From: Asterella californica
Taxonomy: Eukaryota; Streptophyta; Marchantiopsida; Marchantiales; Aytoniaceae
Assembly (NCBI GenBank): GCA_036924285.1
Contig: JAYKYS010000008.1
Coordinates: forward strand, 19,453,001-19,517,000
Direction of reading: 5' to 3'
Length of the DNA: 64,000 nt
A model generated the notes under the pieces. It worked only from the letters and a program-made list of their open reading frames with translations. It ran no database searches and was not told the origin of the DNA. This document shows positions 49,660 through 61,182 of this stretch, in pieces (the stretch's first letter is position 1; every line of letters starts with the position of its first letter). The translations under genes and the position numbers were made by a program.

Positions 49660-49960
49660 AACGTCTAAGTGTTAAAAATATATATTGCAATAAGCTATAA
49701 TAAAAAATCAAAATTTATAAATATTAAATGTTAACTTCACCGAGAGTAGCAAATTGACCCAGACAGAACCCATAAGTGAAGAGCGGACCGAGACCTTCCT
49801 GGAAGTATAAGTCCAGGAGTTGAATTGTCAATATGCGTCGTTTAACAAAGGTATTTAATATATATCCTAACTCTTCCCGTCGAAAGGATTAGGATATATA
49901 TTAAATCCCATGTACACTCCGAGTGTACATGGGTGAATAAATAAGCAGCCTTGAATCTTG
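49660..49960 (+). repeat. Paired-hairpin repeat, copy 3 (best A stem)
   Basis: Box AACCCATAAGTG (about 49768), then GGAAGTATAAGTCCAGGAG. Perfect A stem TTTAATATATATCCTAA / TTAGGATATATATTAAA (49854-49905) around an 18-nt loop CTCTTCCCGTCGAAAGGA. Perfect second stem CCCATGTACACTC / GAGTGTACATGGG (49907-49933), then TGAATAAATAAGCA. Confidence 0.85.
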
Positions 49961-50149
49961 TCCATATACATCTTCTTCATATGGACAGATCAAATATGCA
50001 AAAATCTTAATTTCTGATGAATAAATAGAAGGATGACTGGTAATCATGAGATGATGAAGAGCAGGATAACTGCAAGGATCTGTTTTGTGTAATGGACTAG
50101 TATGGATCGTGTTGCTAGACTAATAAGCATGCTCGATCAACTTCCGTAT

Positions 50150-50460
50150 TTTTGCTCTCTTTAAGATATAAGAAATGATGTAAATATTATATAAATATTC
50201 TAATTAAGTAAAAATTAAAATCAAAATAATATTTAAATGTTAACTGTTTGTTTCAATAACATAGAAGAACTTCTTATAAAACCCATAAGTGGAATGTGAT
50301 ACTTTGCGGATACAAGTGAGGGAAGGTGCTACATTAAATTCATAAATACATTAATACACTAATTTACTACCTAACCCTTCCCGTCGAAAAGGTTAGGTAG
50401 TAAATTAAGGTTGCAGCCCTCTTCCCTCTTCAGATGGAAGAGGTGAATATGCAACCAAAG
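50150..50460 (+). repeat. Paired-hairpin repeat, copy 4 (best complete copy)
   Basis: AT-rich lead, TTTAAATGTTAAC, box AACCCATAAGTG (50283). Perfect A stem TAATTTACTACCTAACC / GGTTAGGTAGTAAATTA (50360-50407), loop CTTCCCGTCGAAAA. B structure with outer GGTTGCA / TGCAACC (50409-50456) and inner CCTCTTCC / GGAAGAGG around CTCTTCAGAT. Confidence 0.9.
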
Positions 50461-51264
50461 CGCACATCCGGCCGGGAGCCGGAAGACGACAAGCAAGAAT
50501 TTAGAGTAAAAATTCACTTTCATTATTAGTTGAAGCATTCCAAGGAAAAAGATAACGTTGTGATAAAAATAATCAATTACACTTATATTTCTGGTAGAAG
50601 TCTGAAAGAAGAACCATGAATTTTGTACTTCGAGACAACAAGTTAAATTTGTAGTTCTAAATATATTAACTCTATATGTAAACCGGCGGTGATATTTGTC
50701 CTGAGATAAAATAAACAGGTTAAATTTATACTCCTAAAATTATAGAACTTTTGACACTTGGACGTATACTCATCAAAACAGGGTAATAAAACCATAAACA
50801 TTGCGAGAAACAGTGCTCCACTTGCGGAATAAAGGAAGTGAAGTACCCCAGGAAATTTTTCTATTGTTTATATTCAGTTTATGGACTGTTTAGAGGGGTA
50901 GAAGGGACTATAGAACTTGTGTTATGAGACAGCAATGCAGATTTTCATTGGTTCATGTCCAAAATAAAACTTTAATCTTTTAAACTAACTGTCACTGAAC
51001 ATCAGTTAAGTGATAATGCAAGGAAGTCATAAGTCGAATAAGCAGCCTTGAATCTTGCCCATATACATCTTCTTCATGAATAAATAATCATCCCCAACGG
51101 GGATGCTTATGCTTATCGTTGTGGATGCTTATGCTTATTCACCTCTATAATCTAAGACTCATCGGGAAGTTGGGTTTTGTTCGGACAGCGCGTCATCGAC
51201 TGAGTTTCAGTCTCATTTCGTCACACGTGAGCACTTACCGAAGAAGATGGAGGAGGAGTGGCAC
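50461..51264. other. Spacer with possible repeat debris
   Basis: AACCATAAACATT near 50790 and GTCATAAGTCGAATAAGCAGC near 51027 resemble the box and tail of the paired-hairpin family. A short palindrome CATCCCCAACGGGGATG lies at 51089-51105. No gene. Confidence 0.4.
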
Positions 51265-51430
51265 ACTCATTAATTTATTGCCTAACCTTTCCCGCGGGGA
51301 GGGTTAGGGAAAAAATTTAAGCTGAAATTAAGACTGAAGTAATTATGTGATATGACCCCGGACATATACTTTCCAGTTCGAAGTGCATTTCTACGTGTTA
51401 CCTTTGTGGATTATGTCAAGAATATTTGCT
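51265..51430 (-). repeat. Paired-hairpin repeat, copy 5 (reverse, partial)
   Basis: A-type stem TAATTTATTGCCTAACC...GGTTAGGGAAAAAATTTAA (51271-51320). Downstream GGACATATACTTTCCAG and CTTTGTGGATTATGTCAAG correspond to the reverse of the spacer and box of other copies. Confidence 0.6.
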
Positions 51431-51509
51431 GGTTTGCAATCTGTTAACATTTAATATTACAATAAACATTATTTATTTACAATGCTTTATCTAAAATAGA
51501 TTTAATTTT

Positions 51510-51910
51510 TATATGTTCTATTATAATACAGAAAAAGGAATCTTTCTCGTGTACGGTCCAAGTTGTACTCTTCTCGTAATAAAAGAGCAAGTTTCCATCC
51601 AGAGTTTATCATTTTTTTCTTGCTTTTCTTTTTCCTTCATCCCTAGTAGAAAGCACGAGAAGTATGCATATTCACCTCCTCTACTAGAAGATGGATGAGG
51701 TAAATATGTAGAGGTTTAATTTATTATTTAATGTTTTTACTAAAAAGATTTGCATGATAAATTAATATTTGATGAAATTGACATGTATACGTTAGTAGTC
51801 TCTTGCACTTATAATTTCTGAAGCGTGTTCTTGTGTGTTCATTTCATGGGTTGTGTATGGACCCTCTTGTAATTGTAGATGTGGTTATCATTTAACGTTA
51901 ATTGTTTCTA
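51510..51910 (-). repeat. Paired-hairpin repeat, copy 6 (reverse)
   Basis: Begins TTTCTCGTGTACGG and a CT-rich stretch. B stem CATATTCACCTC / GAGGTAAATATG (51666-51708). Decayed A stem (51713-51766). Then CACTTATAATTTCTGAAG and the reverse box TTCATGGGTTGTGTATGG (about 51843). Same architecture as the copies at 60.9-61.4 kb. Confidence 0.75.
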
Positions 51911-52823
51911 TATAATAATTTATTGTAATATGTTTACATAATATTTACATCTTTTCGGATAAGAAAAAGCGAACAAATGTTCCCCGAAGGTACCTAGCAT
52001 GCATATTCATTTTCTTCGACACAAGGAAACAGAACAAAAATAGTATACAACATCAGAATTCCTAGACTAGTAATTAAAATCATATTACAGTTGTAATAAC
52101 TCAAACCTCAGTCAAACTCCTTCTCGTGGGTATCAGCGCATTAGAAATAGAAGAGAACTGCTAATGCGTTGTTTCTTTCCACAAGTATAGTTAAATGCAC
52201 GGAAGGGTAAGACTCTCCTAGGATTCAACACCTCTAGTTTCAAACATATATATATCTTTAACAATGACATCTAGTTTTTCAATTTTTGTCATAAGTGTTT
52301 AAGATTTAAGGTTTAGAGCATCATCACACACACAATTTTCCGTCTACATTATCTGTTTCCGAAGCTAGGCTTCAGGGTTGGGCTGAAACATGTACTCCGC
52401 ACTGTCTCTCAGTTTCAGTTTTTAGGAGGTCAAAATAGACTGCCGTACACACTCTGCTGTATGTGGAGATGAGTTTCAAACGAGCATGATTTTGCTAAGC
52501 GGCCAGCATTTCCGTTTAGGCACGTGTGTAGTCTTTCCATGTTGACAGACGAGTCCACGGTGTAGCAAGTTAGAGAATCGTGCAGCAGTCTGTTCGAACG
52601 CAGGAATGTGGACAGCGAACACAGAGCGTATGTCGATTGTCTTCGAGAGCTTTGCTTTGCTGTTTCGCAAAACAGCAAAATTTCCTGAACCAGCCGCTGT
52701 CCACTTCCATCGACTGGTGTGTAGTAGATGTGTGACATTTGAGGTCTCGTAGCTGCAATATCTAGAGTTGTTTGGACTTGGTGACTATATTTGTGGTGCG
52801 AGAAAATCAGAGCATCAAATATC
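51911..52823. other. Spacer
   Basis: No gene recognised. A short hairpin TTTGCTGTTT / AAACAGCAAA lies near 52655-52680. The sequence just before 52824 may be the 5' flank of the Harbinger locus. Confidence 0.35.
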
Positions 52824-53900
52824 ATGACATTGAGACGAGCCGTTACTGAGATTTTTCCTACAGCAGAAGTGGAAGCTCTTGAAGATGATATCTTTGGATC
52901 TCCACATGAATCTCTTGTCAGCTTGGATAGCTAGCGATTGTCATTTCAGCATATTCTTTTTAATGGTCCGCACGCTGGTGGCGGAAGACTGTATACTATT
53001 TCATCGAATTTAGAAGAAATTTTTGGATCATCGTTGGATGATACACAACCATTCGAAGAAGAACCAGCTCCACATCAAGAAGCTCCACAATTCGAACCGT
53101 CGAGGCCGATTGCAGCTGCTGGTGTTTTTGTGTCTTTTGTGTTCACTGACAGTGCTGATGCTGAATCGAGACCTACGTCACCTGTATAAGATAACATTCA
53201 GTCGAATAAACGATTCAGTTGGCAAGATTGGCAGATTGTGATTTTGATAGAGGTCAAGAGAGCAGAGGCAGAGGAGGTAGGTGCTAGTTCTGGCAGGGAG
53301 CTAAGGGGATCAGCAGACATAAAGCTTCGAAGAGTTCAGGCATACTTGAAGATAAAAAGTGTTCATGTGGATGTTACTCAAATTAAGAACAAGTGGAATA
53401 ACCTTATTAGTTCTTTTCGAAAAGTTAGAGATCACAACAACACCTCTAGAAATGCCCTCTATTCAGCTCTGGACAAGGATGAAAGAAAGACCAAAAAACT
53501 TCCTACTGAGTTCAGCATACATATTTATCCGTTGATAGAGTGCTGGTTTGGAAAACGACCTTCGTCTTGCATAACGGAGTCCTTGGCACCCAGCAATGGT
53601 CTCGCATCTGTCCCTGAAGTAGTCATATCTGATTCGGAGATTCGAAATTCTAACTCTCCAGAGGCTGAGACCTCAAGTCGTCACAATTCAGGAAAGAGAA
53701 AATGAGACATGAGCAAGTCTGCGTGTGTCCTAAATAGTACATTGTCAACCTCCTCAAACTCGATTGTAGAGATAGAGGAGAAGAAGCTTCAGGTCTACAG
53801 AGAACTTGGAAATCAGAAGCTAACCACTTGAAACTCGCAAAGCCGAAAGTGCACACATCTGCGGAGAAAAATTAGTTAGTGTTATAGACAAGGTTGCAGG
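52824..53900 (+). pseudogene. Harbinger-associated Myb/SANT-like (trihelix) protein, interrupted
   Basis: A short ATG frame (MTLRRAVTEIFPTAEVEAL, 52824-52934) precedes an acidic stretch (EEIFGSSLDDTQPFEEEPAP). After an in-frame TAA (53187-53189) comes the DNA-binding segment FSWQDWQIVILIEVKRAE. HVDVTQIKNKWNNLISSF (about 53360-53420) and IHIYPLIECWFGK follow, typical of Myb_DNA-bind_4/trihelix proteins. Such a protein is the second gene of PIF/Harbinger elements and helps bring the transposase to the nucleus and terminal repeats. After a TGA/stop near 53705, IVEIEEKKLQVYRELGNQKL looks like the C-terminal coiled coil. It lies just upstream of and in the same direction as the transposase. Confidence 0.75.
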
Positions 53901-54589
53901 ACCATTGGTTCATATCGACTTTGCTCTCCATAGAAATCAAGTAGGTGAGTACACTGTCAGTTCAGCCTTTGATGCCCTGTTTTGATTTTGAGGATATGTT
54001 GTCCCACTTGTGCTTAGTAGTAACATGTTTGTGTTACTATTTTGTAATGTCAAACCACTCTGCCTTCAAGCACTATATGAGCAAGTTGATGGATGCAATA
54101 GGATGAAGTTTCTGATATCTCATGTGGCCATATTTATGTTTCAATGGTTGTTGGTCCATGAAACTATTTCAGACCCCCGTAAGCTTGTAATGTAATGTAT
54201 GTTTGGGTGAAGCTAGTTTTAGTTCAGAAGCTCAAAACTGCTGAGTTATTCTTTGTGTTATTTTGAGTTATTCTCTGTATGGCTTAGGAATACGTGCAGA
54301 CCTACAAATAGTGTTGAGCACAGTTGTGACTGCCGTAATGCTGGCTGTTGAGATAGTAGCTAAGTTTGACAGTTTCATGGAGGTGGAGGATGAAGACATT
54401 GGAAGCGAGATCATATCACAGTCGGTGCATGACTTACTAGCCCGGGTAGTGTTGATTCCTCATCAAGCAATCATTGTTCATATCTTAGAGACAAAATAAT
54501 TTGCATGGGGTGAAGTCTAGATCTGTGATCTGGTTTGATTATTATTTGAGGTCTAGTTATGATGAGGACCGTTGGTTTTTGAACATTAC

Positions 54590-55483
54590 GGATGCCCAAA
54601 CACATGTTCTTAGAGATCGTGCATATGTTATCTCCACGCCTAGTCAAACAAAATACATCGTTCATGAAAGCAGTGCTTGCTGAAGTGAGGGTAGGTGCAG
54701 CTATTCTGAGACTGTCATCCGATATGACTCATTTCCATGTTGGTGAGAGGTTTGGCATAGGTGAGTATTTTGAGGATGTAGTGTATGCTATAAACTTGGT
54801 CATCTGTCCAATATTTGTTAGAGGTCAGTGGGAGCTGAGATGAAGCGAATCAGCCGTGGTTTTTTTAAGAAAGTCGGCCTTCCTAACTGTCAAGGGGCCA
54901 TTGATGGTTCCCACATCCCAATTAGAGCTCCTCCAAGTGAGTTGTGGCCAGTGGAGTACTACAATCATAAGCACTTTCATTCTCTAGTTCTGCAAGCTGT
55001 TTGCGAGACGAAAGTTTCTTAGATATTAGTTGTGAGAGGGTCGTAAGCAATCATGATGCTATGGTGTTTAAGAACTCAGCTTTATGGACTCTTATATAGG
55101 ATGGTAGGGTGCTTGCTGATCCAATAGTGCAACTGCCTAGTGGGTTCCAGCTTCGCCCTTCTAGGAGATTCTGGGTATACTCTAAAGCGATGGAGGTTGA
55201 CTCTTTATCACTTGAGGCCTCACTCAACTGCTGGGTAAATATTTTTCACCGAGCGTCAGATAAGAGGACTATATGCATTGAACAGGCATTTGGTGTACTG
55301 AAAGGACGATTCAACATCCTTAACGTGGTTATAACAAGTAATGTTTTATGGGCTGCTGAAATAGTAAAAGCATGTTGCACATTGCATAATTTTTTGGTTC
55401 GAAATAAAGTGATCCATGATAGGACACTCACAGAGACAAGCAGCTTCAGTGACACTCCGGTGTTAGACGTCCTACGACCTTGA
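54590..55483 (+). pseudogene. PIF/Harbinger transposase (second lineage), frameshifted
   Basis: In order on the plus strand: MFLEIVHMLSPRLVKQNT (from about 54600), AILRLSSDMTHFHVGERFGI, EMKRISRGFFKKVGLPNCQ with the first catalytic Asp in GAIDGSHIPIRAPPSE (about 54895-54950), YYNHKHFHSLVLQAVC, the second Asp in LLGDSGY (55158-55178, in another frame), the Glu in CIEQAFGVLKGRFNIL (about 55275-55320), and VKACCTLHNFLVRNKV. All three catalytic residues survive but lie in different frames, and TAG/TGA stops interrupt the stretch 55018-55100. AIDGSHIPI differs from the GLIDVTLLPL of the 2.7-4.1 kb element, so this is a separate lineage. The Myb-like partner at 52824-53900 makes this the more complete Harbinger locus. 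Confidence 0.85.
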
Positions 55484-56819
55484 GAAAACGAGATCAGAGA
55501 AGTAATCATGGCGTTTTTGACTTTAAGTTAAAAGACTTGCAACACCAGGTCCGTACCATTCAGTTACTTGCCTCTAGTTCATTATAGTTATGTACACATT
55601 TTGCATCGATGGTTCAGCTTTGGCAAGTTCAGTTTTGACTTTCTCTATTTTGTAGGCAAGATTGTAAAGATAATCGTACATATAAGCAGGTCACTTGGAG
55701 ACTTCCTTACAAGAGTACCTTCTAAATGCACTTTACATGTACAGTATAGTGAAGAGTTCTGAGCCTCTCGTTCTTGTAAGTACCTTATATTAGTGGGGCA
55801 GTTAAGAAATCTGTTCAACCACTATATTTTCGATGGCCATCTACTGATATGCTAAAACTCTTCGAAGTTTGCATCTACTAACCTGCTAAAACGCATCAGA
55901 ATTGGACTATCAAGTGCCAACCAATTGTTCTTTTGGCCTGGTAGTTAGAACAAGGCTAAATAGAGTCTAAAACTTGCTTTGAACTTTGCTGCTGGGAGCT
56001 GGGAGCTGGGAGCTGGGAGCTGCCTGTGCTGTTCGCTGTTCACTGCTGTTAGTCCGATTCTGTTTCTATCGATGGGTGTGTATGAGTGTTTTTGTCTTTT
56101 AAGAACTAGTCGAGTCTGCGGAGTCTTCGTTGGATGTCTTTATTGAATTTTGATATACTTAAATCAACTTCGCACCGTTGTTGATTGTGATGTAAGAAGA
56201 CAGATGTGGACACTCGACTGTGATTATGAGTCCACTGGGCACTCAGTTCCAAAATCAGTTTTACTCACGTAAGTTCTAGATTCGGACGACTGGCAGATTG
56301 CAGACGGAAACCTCTCAACTATGAAGTGAATTTCACCCACGAAATTGGAGGAGCAATTCCTTGAATGACATCGAGTCTGCATGGATTGGTATATCGATGC
56401 AGATCATGCATATGAAGATGTGATCTTTTCTTCAATTTATGAGCTCTCGATGTGTATAATTTGGAAGCTTTGCTGCAGATGGATATGACAGCAGAGACGC
56501 GTTGTGAAGGACTTGCTCAAGGAACTTTTCACGGTTTCTGAACTCTACAAGATCGATTTTTGTTTGTGCGAGGCAGTAGATAGAGGATTCTCATGTCTTG
56601 GTGAATGCGAGGCATGTGGGAGTCCTTGGGTCTATTTCTGTTAAATCTTACAGTCAATATCGCAAAGAGAGTGTACATGATGTTTATCGATCCGATGTGA
56701 AATAAAGCATTCGCTTCAGTATATCATGGCCTTGAAATTCCAATTACAATTTTCGATTGCACACAGTCGATGTATATCATCGAGTCAAATTAGTACAGTT
56801 TTGTTTCAATCAGATCCGG
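55484..56819. other. Spacer with a short microsatellite
   Basis: CTGGGAG repeated four times at 55992-56022. No gene recognised. Harbinger terminal repeats could lie here but were not identified. Confidence 0.4.
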
Positions 56820-57048
56820 CAGCCGAGAAAGAAAAGAAAGACACTCTTGCAGTTCACACTCTCACTCTCACAGTTTGCGTTAGCTTGCAAATGCGATCGC
56901 GACGGAAGGCACTGTGCGGGATTGCATGTAAACCACTGCTCGACAGCCGAGAAAGAAACGAGAAGGACATATCCTCTCTCTCAGTTCGTGTTAGCTTGTA
57001 AATGCGATCGTGGCGGAAGGCACTGCACAAGATTGCATGTAAACTGAG
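56820..57048. repeat. Tandem duplication of about 105-124 bp
   Basis: 56820-56943 and 56944-57048 both run from CAGCCGAGAAAGAAA through GTTAGCTTG.AAATGCGATCG, GGCGGAAGGCACTG-like words and GATTGCATGTAAAC, with indels. Confidence 0.8.
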
Positions 57049-57122
57049 GTCGACACTAGAGTTGATAGCTGGACATTAAGGACATCACAAAATTTCAATT
57101 TCTCCTAGTACAGTGTTCTCTC

Positions 57123-57252
57123 ATCAATCTCGATCTTGGCACCTATCTTGTGAATCGATCGAAGTTGAGATATCGTGTGAATATGACATCAATCTCGATC
57201 TTGGCACCTATCTTGTGAATCGATCGAAGTTGAGATATTGTGTGAATATGAC
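57123..57252. repeat. 65-bp tandem duplication, nearly perfect
   Basis: 57123-57187 and 57188-57252 (ATCAATCTCGATCTTGGC through GTGAATATGAC) differ at one visible position (ATATCG versus ATATTG). Recent duplication. Confidence 0.9.
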
Positions 57253-57564
57253 ATGGCTATCCAGCTTGGCAAGTTCGAGTCTTTCTGCAAGAATGATAGC
57301 TTATATGCGCGGTTACGCGGCAGAACGTGAAGTATTGAAAGATGCGAAGACAATGATGGATTTCAATATTTGCACGTACATGAAACTGCGGGATTGTCTG
57401 TGTGGTGCTCTTTCAGTTTAAGACAAAGAATCGCAGCAAAAATGATAGCAGTTTCACAAGCTCATCACGGTATAATAATATATAATCTCATACAAGCGAG
57501 ACTGAAACCGGTGATGCGGTGACGCTCTTAGGGTGCTCTTTCTCTTGGACTCTTCTCCGCTGCA

Positions 57565-57864
57565 TGTGTATTATTGAGGTTACAGATGATTTTACACAGT
57601 AGTTTGAATTGTAACTACGGTATATATCGTGCGCATACACATCGCTACACAACGTACATCACTGTCAGAGATACATCACACATACACATAACACATGGAC
57701 GATCTCATACACATACACAAGTGTACCACAATGAGCGAAATCTCTTGGTTCGTTGAAGGACGCGATCTCGCTCCTTGGCAGTTACTGTGCCTACGACCAC
57801 GCAAGTACGTAGATACTCCATTACGGTCACATCATCATGGATATATCGCTGGTCTGGAACACCA
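57565..57864 (-). repeat. Probable 3' LTR of a Ty3/gypsy remnant
   Basis: On the minus strand a purine tract TTAAGGGGGGAGA (57877-57865) is followed by TGGTGTTCCAGACC. About 300 bp later the sequence AATAATACACA could be the CA end. The position downstream of the gypsy RNase H remnant supports the call. No 5' partner LTR was found. Confidence 0.45.
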
Positions 57865-58039
57865 TCTCCCCCCTTAAGGATCCAGAGACTCGTCATCTAC
57901 TCTCCGACTTGAGAAAGATACGACCTGGCCCTCCATACTAGAGTTCATGACCAACACACAAAGAAAGATAGATGCATGTCATCTTGGCATTTTCTCCTCA
58001 TCAACCTCATCATGTCATTGAGCCTCAGTATGATCCTGC

Positions 58040-58610
58040 TAACTCGTGCATGGATTATGGCTCAACCCATCGGCATCTAAGTTTGCAACTCCAAGTCTAT
58101 GCACTACCTGGAAGTCATACTCTTGTAAGATAAGAGCTCATCGTGCAAGCTTCTCTGTAAGCTTATCGGACTTAATCAACCACTTGAGCGGCTGGTGATC
58201 AGTGATGAGAGTAAAAGGGTTCTCAAACAAATAACATCAGAAGTTGCAATAGTCCACACTGCAGCTAAACACTCCTCCTCGTACGAACTGTAACTCACCT
58301 CCACCGAATTGTTGAAGCGACTGACATACGCCACCACAAACTCTTTTTTCTCATCATCATGCTTAGTCAGCACTGCTCCAAGTCTCAACATACTCCAGTC
58401 AGTGTGCAATTGGAAGAGACGCTCCCTAACGGGTCTCCTCAAGATAGGAGCATATGTCAACTTATCCTTGAGCTCTACAAAAGCTCGCTCTTGCTCATCT
58501 CTCCACTGCCACTCCTGGTCCACCTTCATCAGGTTGGTCAAGGGCTTCGCAATTGCACTAAATCTCTTCACGTATCGACGATAAATGATAAAATGATATG
58601 TACTCACTCC
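58040..58610 (-). pseudogene. Ty3/gypsy reverse transcriptase-RNase H fragment
   Basis: The minus strand encodes YRRYVKRFSAIAKPLTNLMK, WQWRDEQERAFVELKDKLTY, LGAVLTKHDDEKKEFVVAYV and YSSYEEECLAAVW, the thumb/connection and RNase H of gypsy pol. In a shifted frame come DHQPLKWLIKSDKL and ALILQEYDFQVVHRLGVANL. The RT palm (YxDD), protease, gag and integrase are absent. A TGA follows KLAR. The upstream end joins directly to LTR-like DNA (58592-58880). Confidence 0.85.
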
Positions 58611-58880
58611 ATCATGCCAACGGGCACTAAACGATCACTAAAGTCGAGCCAAAATCCACTCTATGCTCGCAGAGAATCCAGATTGCACTCACCAAGACTA
58701 TCCATCATAGCCATGAGCTTGAAGGCTCAACTCGAAGAACTAAGGCCTCCAAGCCCTACTTGTGAAGTATACCCTTAGTGGGCTATCTCAAGAACTCGCC
58801 CTAACGGCACTAAACGACCATATCGAGATTAGTCACTCCGCATTCGGTCAACCTAGCCGGGGTGCCAAATTAACGTGACA
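58592..58880 (-). repeat. LTR-like sequence, inverted partner of 61747-62045
   Basis: On the minus strand it begins TGTCACGTTAATTTGGCACC and runs through GGCTAGGTTGACCGA, GTGCAATCTGGATTCTCTGC and GACTTTAGTGATCGTTTAGT. The same order occurs on the plus strand at 61747. TGTCAC starts suit an LTR. Confidence 0.7.
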
Positions 58881-59829
58881 TATAATTAAGCTGGAATGGG
58901 ACATCCACACGTTACAATCAAACCTCGTTATAGTCACACACTTGGTAACTTTAATTATGTGATTATAACGTTTTTGTGATTGTAAATTTATAGCCACATT
59001 ACTGAAAAAATATAAAATATGTTTATATGTATATAATCACTTCAATCACAGAAAATTAGTAAATATAACTAAAAAAGAGAGTAAAAAATATATCAAATGT
59101 ATTATGTAAACCTTGTCTAGTGTTTAGTGAACAATGGATAACAATATCTCACGAAAGAAAGCAAAATAAAATAAAATATTCATACGAGAATATTTTTTGT
59201 TATGAAAATCTTAGAATTTATTTTGTCATAAACTTTTCATTTCTTTTTGTCTTTTTGTCATTTATAATCGTCTTTGTATTTTTCTTGTTAAAATATGTTT
59301 ATATATTGTGTGATAATGACTATAACAAGATAAATTTAGAAGGAAATGATCCGTAACCACGAAAGATATGACTCTAACTCAATTGCAAATATATCGGGTG
59401 TGATTATAACAAGGTTTGACCATAATGCATATTTGATTAAAGTACACAAATCAAGTTTTTATTCTCACACAAATGATGATCATAAATCCACAAGATTAAA
59501 TGACCTAAGTTCTTCATTAAATGAGCTTAAATTCTTCCTTACATCGATCGGCAGTACTCCCGGACCACTACTTGTATTCGTAAATGGGTTGTGAAATTTC
59601 TCTCCGGTTCCACCCAATTTTCTTTCAAGGTCTTCCAACTTTATTATATTTCAGTGATTAATCTCTCAAGAATACAAACTTATTAACAACTCAACTAGTA
59701 AACTCCACACTTGGTTACTCAGACTCCAGTCAAAAATCTCTTGTTAACAAGTTGAAGAATGTCTTTATGCATCACCGCTCTCTGATTGTGCAATAGGATG
59801 CTAGCTATGGCTCCCAGCTGAACTCGGTA
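58881..59829. other. AT-rich spacer
   Basis: No gene. TAATTATGTGATTATAACG-type words suggest decayed AT-rich repeats. Confidence 0.35.
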
Positions 59830-60040
59830 GCATGCATATTATGTATATTCGCCCTCTTCCAAGTTCGGAAGAGAGAGAATATACATGGCTTTTAATTTAT
59901 GTCTTAAACTTCTCTCTTGGAAAGGTTAGGTTATAAATTAAAAGTTGAAAAACTGAAAGTATTATTGATCATGGAAGGCACAAGCATTAATATTAGAATC
60001 TCGGGGTGTTGTTTATGGATTTTCAGTGACCATAATGACA
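59830..60040 (-). repeat. Paired-hairpin repeat, copy 7 (reverse)
   Basis: B stem ATGTATATTC / GAATATACAT with inner CTCTTCC / GGAAGAG around AAGTTC (59841-59886). A stem CTTTTAATTTAT / ATAAATTAAAAG (59889-59944) enclosing GAAAGGTTAGG. Reverse box GTTTATGGATTTTCAG near 60013. Confidence 0.8.
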
Positions 60041-60479
60041 ATCTGTAATCAAATGAAGCAGTGCAGAATTTAAATTTAACTATTTAAATTTAGAAAACTG
60101 TGACTGTCTAAAATTTCCACTCCAACATGTTCTCTCGGAATCCAAACAAGCACCACTATTATCTGTAAGTACTGTCGATGTATTTTTCACTATCTATGTT
60201 TAAAACCAGATTTCAACCAATCTTTTATGAAACTTTTGTAATTTGTTTTGATGTTTGTCATTTTCTTTCCCTCAGTCAAAAGACACTTTGGATGCATTTT
60301 AGTCTAACTTCTTTGCATATTTCACCTACTCCTGATGGAAGATGCAAATATGTATTTTAAATTTCCTAGCCAAGGATAGTCTGGGAAAGGGACAAGTGGA
60401 GTATGAGGGAGAGAATAGAGAGAGTGGATTAGTTCCGGAGGGTGAGATGAACTCATTGACTATTTTCACTTCTGTTAGT

Positions 60480-60785
60480 GATGTTTTTGTTTAGATTATA
60501 GAGAAAAGTTTATATGTTATATAAACATTTTAGAGTAAGTTTAAGTTGAAATGATATTATAAATAATAAACGTTATCATAATCACAAGATACAGTGAGTT
60601 TGGAGAGAACCCATAACTACAGAACCTTAACACGTTCTACCCAAACCATAAGACCGGGATCTCATACCAGATAATCATTAAGTTATGGATGATTTAATTT
60701 ATTACCTAACCCTTCGAAGAGATAAATAATAAGTTAAACCTGCCACTTTCTCCGTCTGAAGATGGAGAAGGTGATTATGCAGGTT
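60480..60785 (+). repeat. Paired-hairpin repeat, copy 8
   Basis: AT-rich lead, box AACCCATAACTA (60619), A segment TTTAATTTATTACCTAACCC (60693) with a decayed right arm. B structure with outer AACCTGC / GCAGGTT (60737-60785) and inner TTCTCC / GGAGAA around GTCTGAAGAT. Confidence 0.85.
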
Positions 60786-60810
60786 TGCCTACTGGAAGAG
60801 CCAAATATGC

Positions 60811-61080
60811 ACGGATTTAATTTATTATCTCATCTTTCCGATGAGAAGCGTTAGGTTAAAATAAATTAAATTTTTCATGAAATGTGAAAAATAACGATCA
60901 GCAGCACGCATATGTACTTTGGGGAGCATGCTTGTCAGCATTCCCTTTATAGATTAATGTTTTAATTAAATTATTAATATCTATTAAGTTATACAATCCT
61001 CGGACTTATAGTTTCAAATATGCATTTTTCATATTATCTTTATGGGTGATGTATGGACAATATCTTACTTTGCACTTTGT
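60811..61080 (-). repeat. Paired-hairpin repeat, copy 9 (reverse)
   Basis: A stem ATTTAATTTAT / ATAAATTAAAT (60815-60871), GCATATGTACTTTGGGGAGC, CGGACTTATAGTTTCAAA and reverse box TTTATGGGTGATGTATGG (about 61040). Confidence 0.7.
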
Positions 61081-61182
61081 TAATATCTAATAATTATCAT
61101 AAGCATTATTAGTTTATATATTAACTCATATAAAATTTTATTTAATATTTATTCATTTTCTAATTTAAAATAGCAAAATAAG

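Noticed and set aside
50370..50400. Telomere-like CCTAACCC / GGTTAGG words
   Set aside because: Only one unit per copy, embedded in a hairpin stem. No tandem TTTAGGG or TTAGGG array, so not telomeric.
47515..51910. CRISPR-like reading of the spaced hairpin repeats
   Set aside because: Spacing and copy length are irregular, both orientations occur, there are no cas genes, and the context is eukaryotic.
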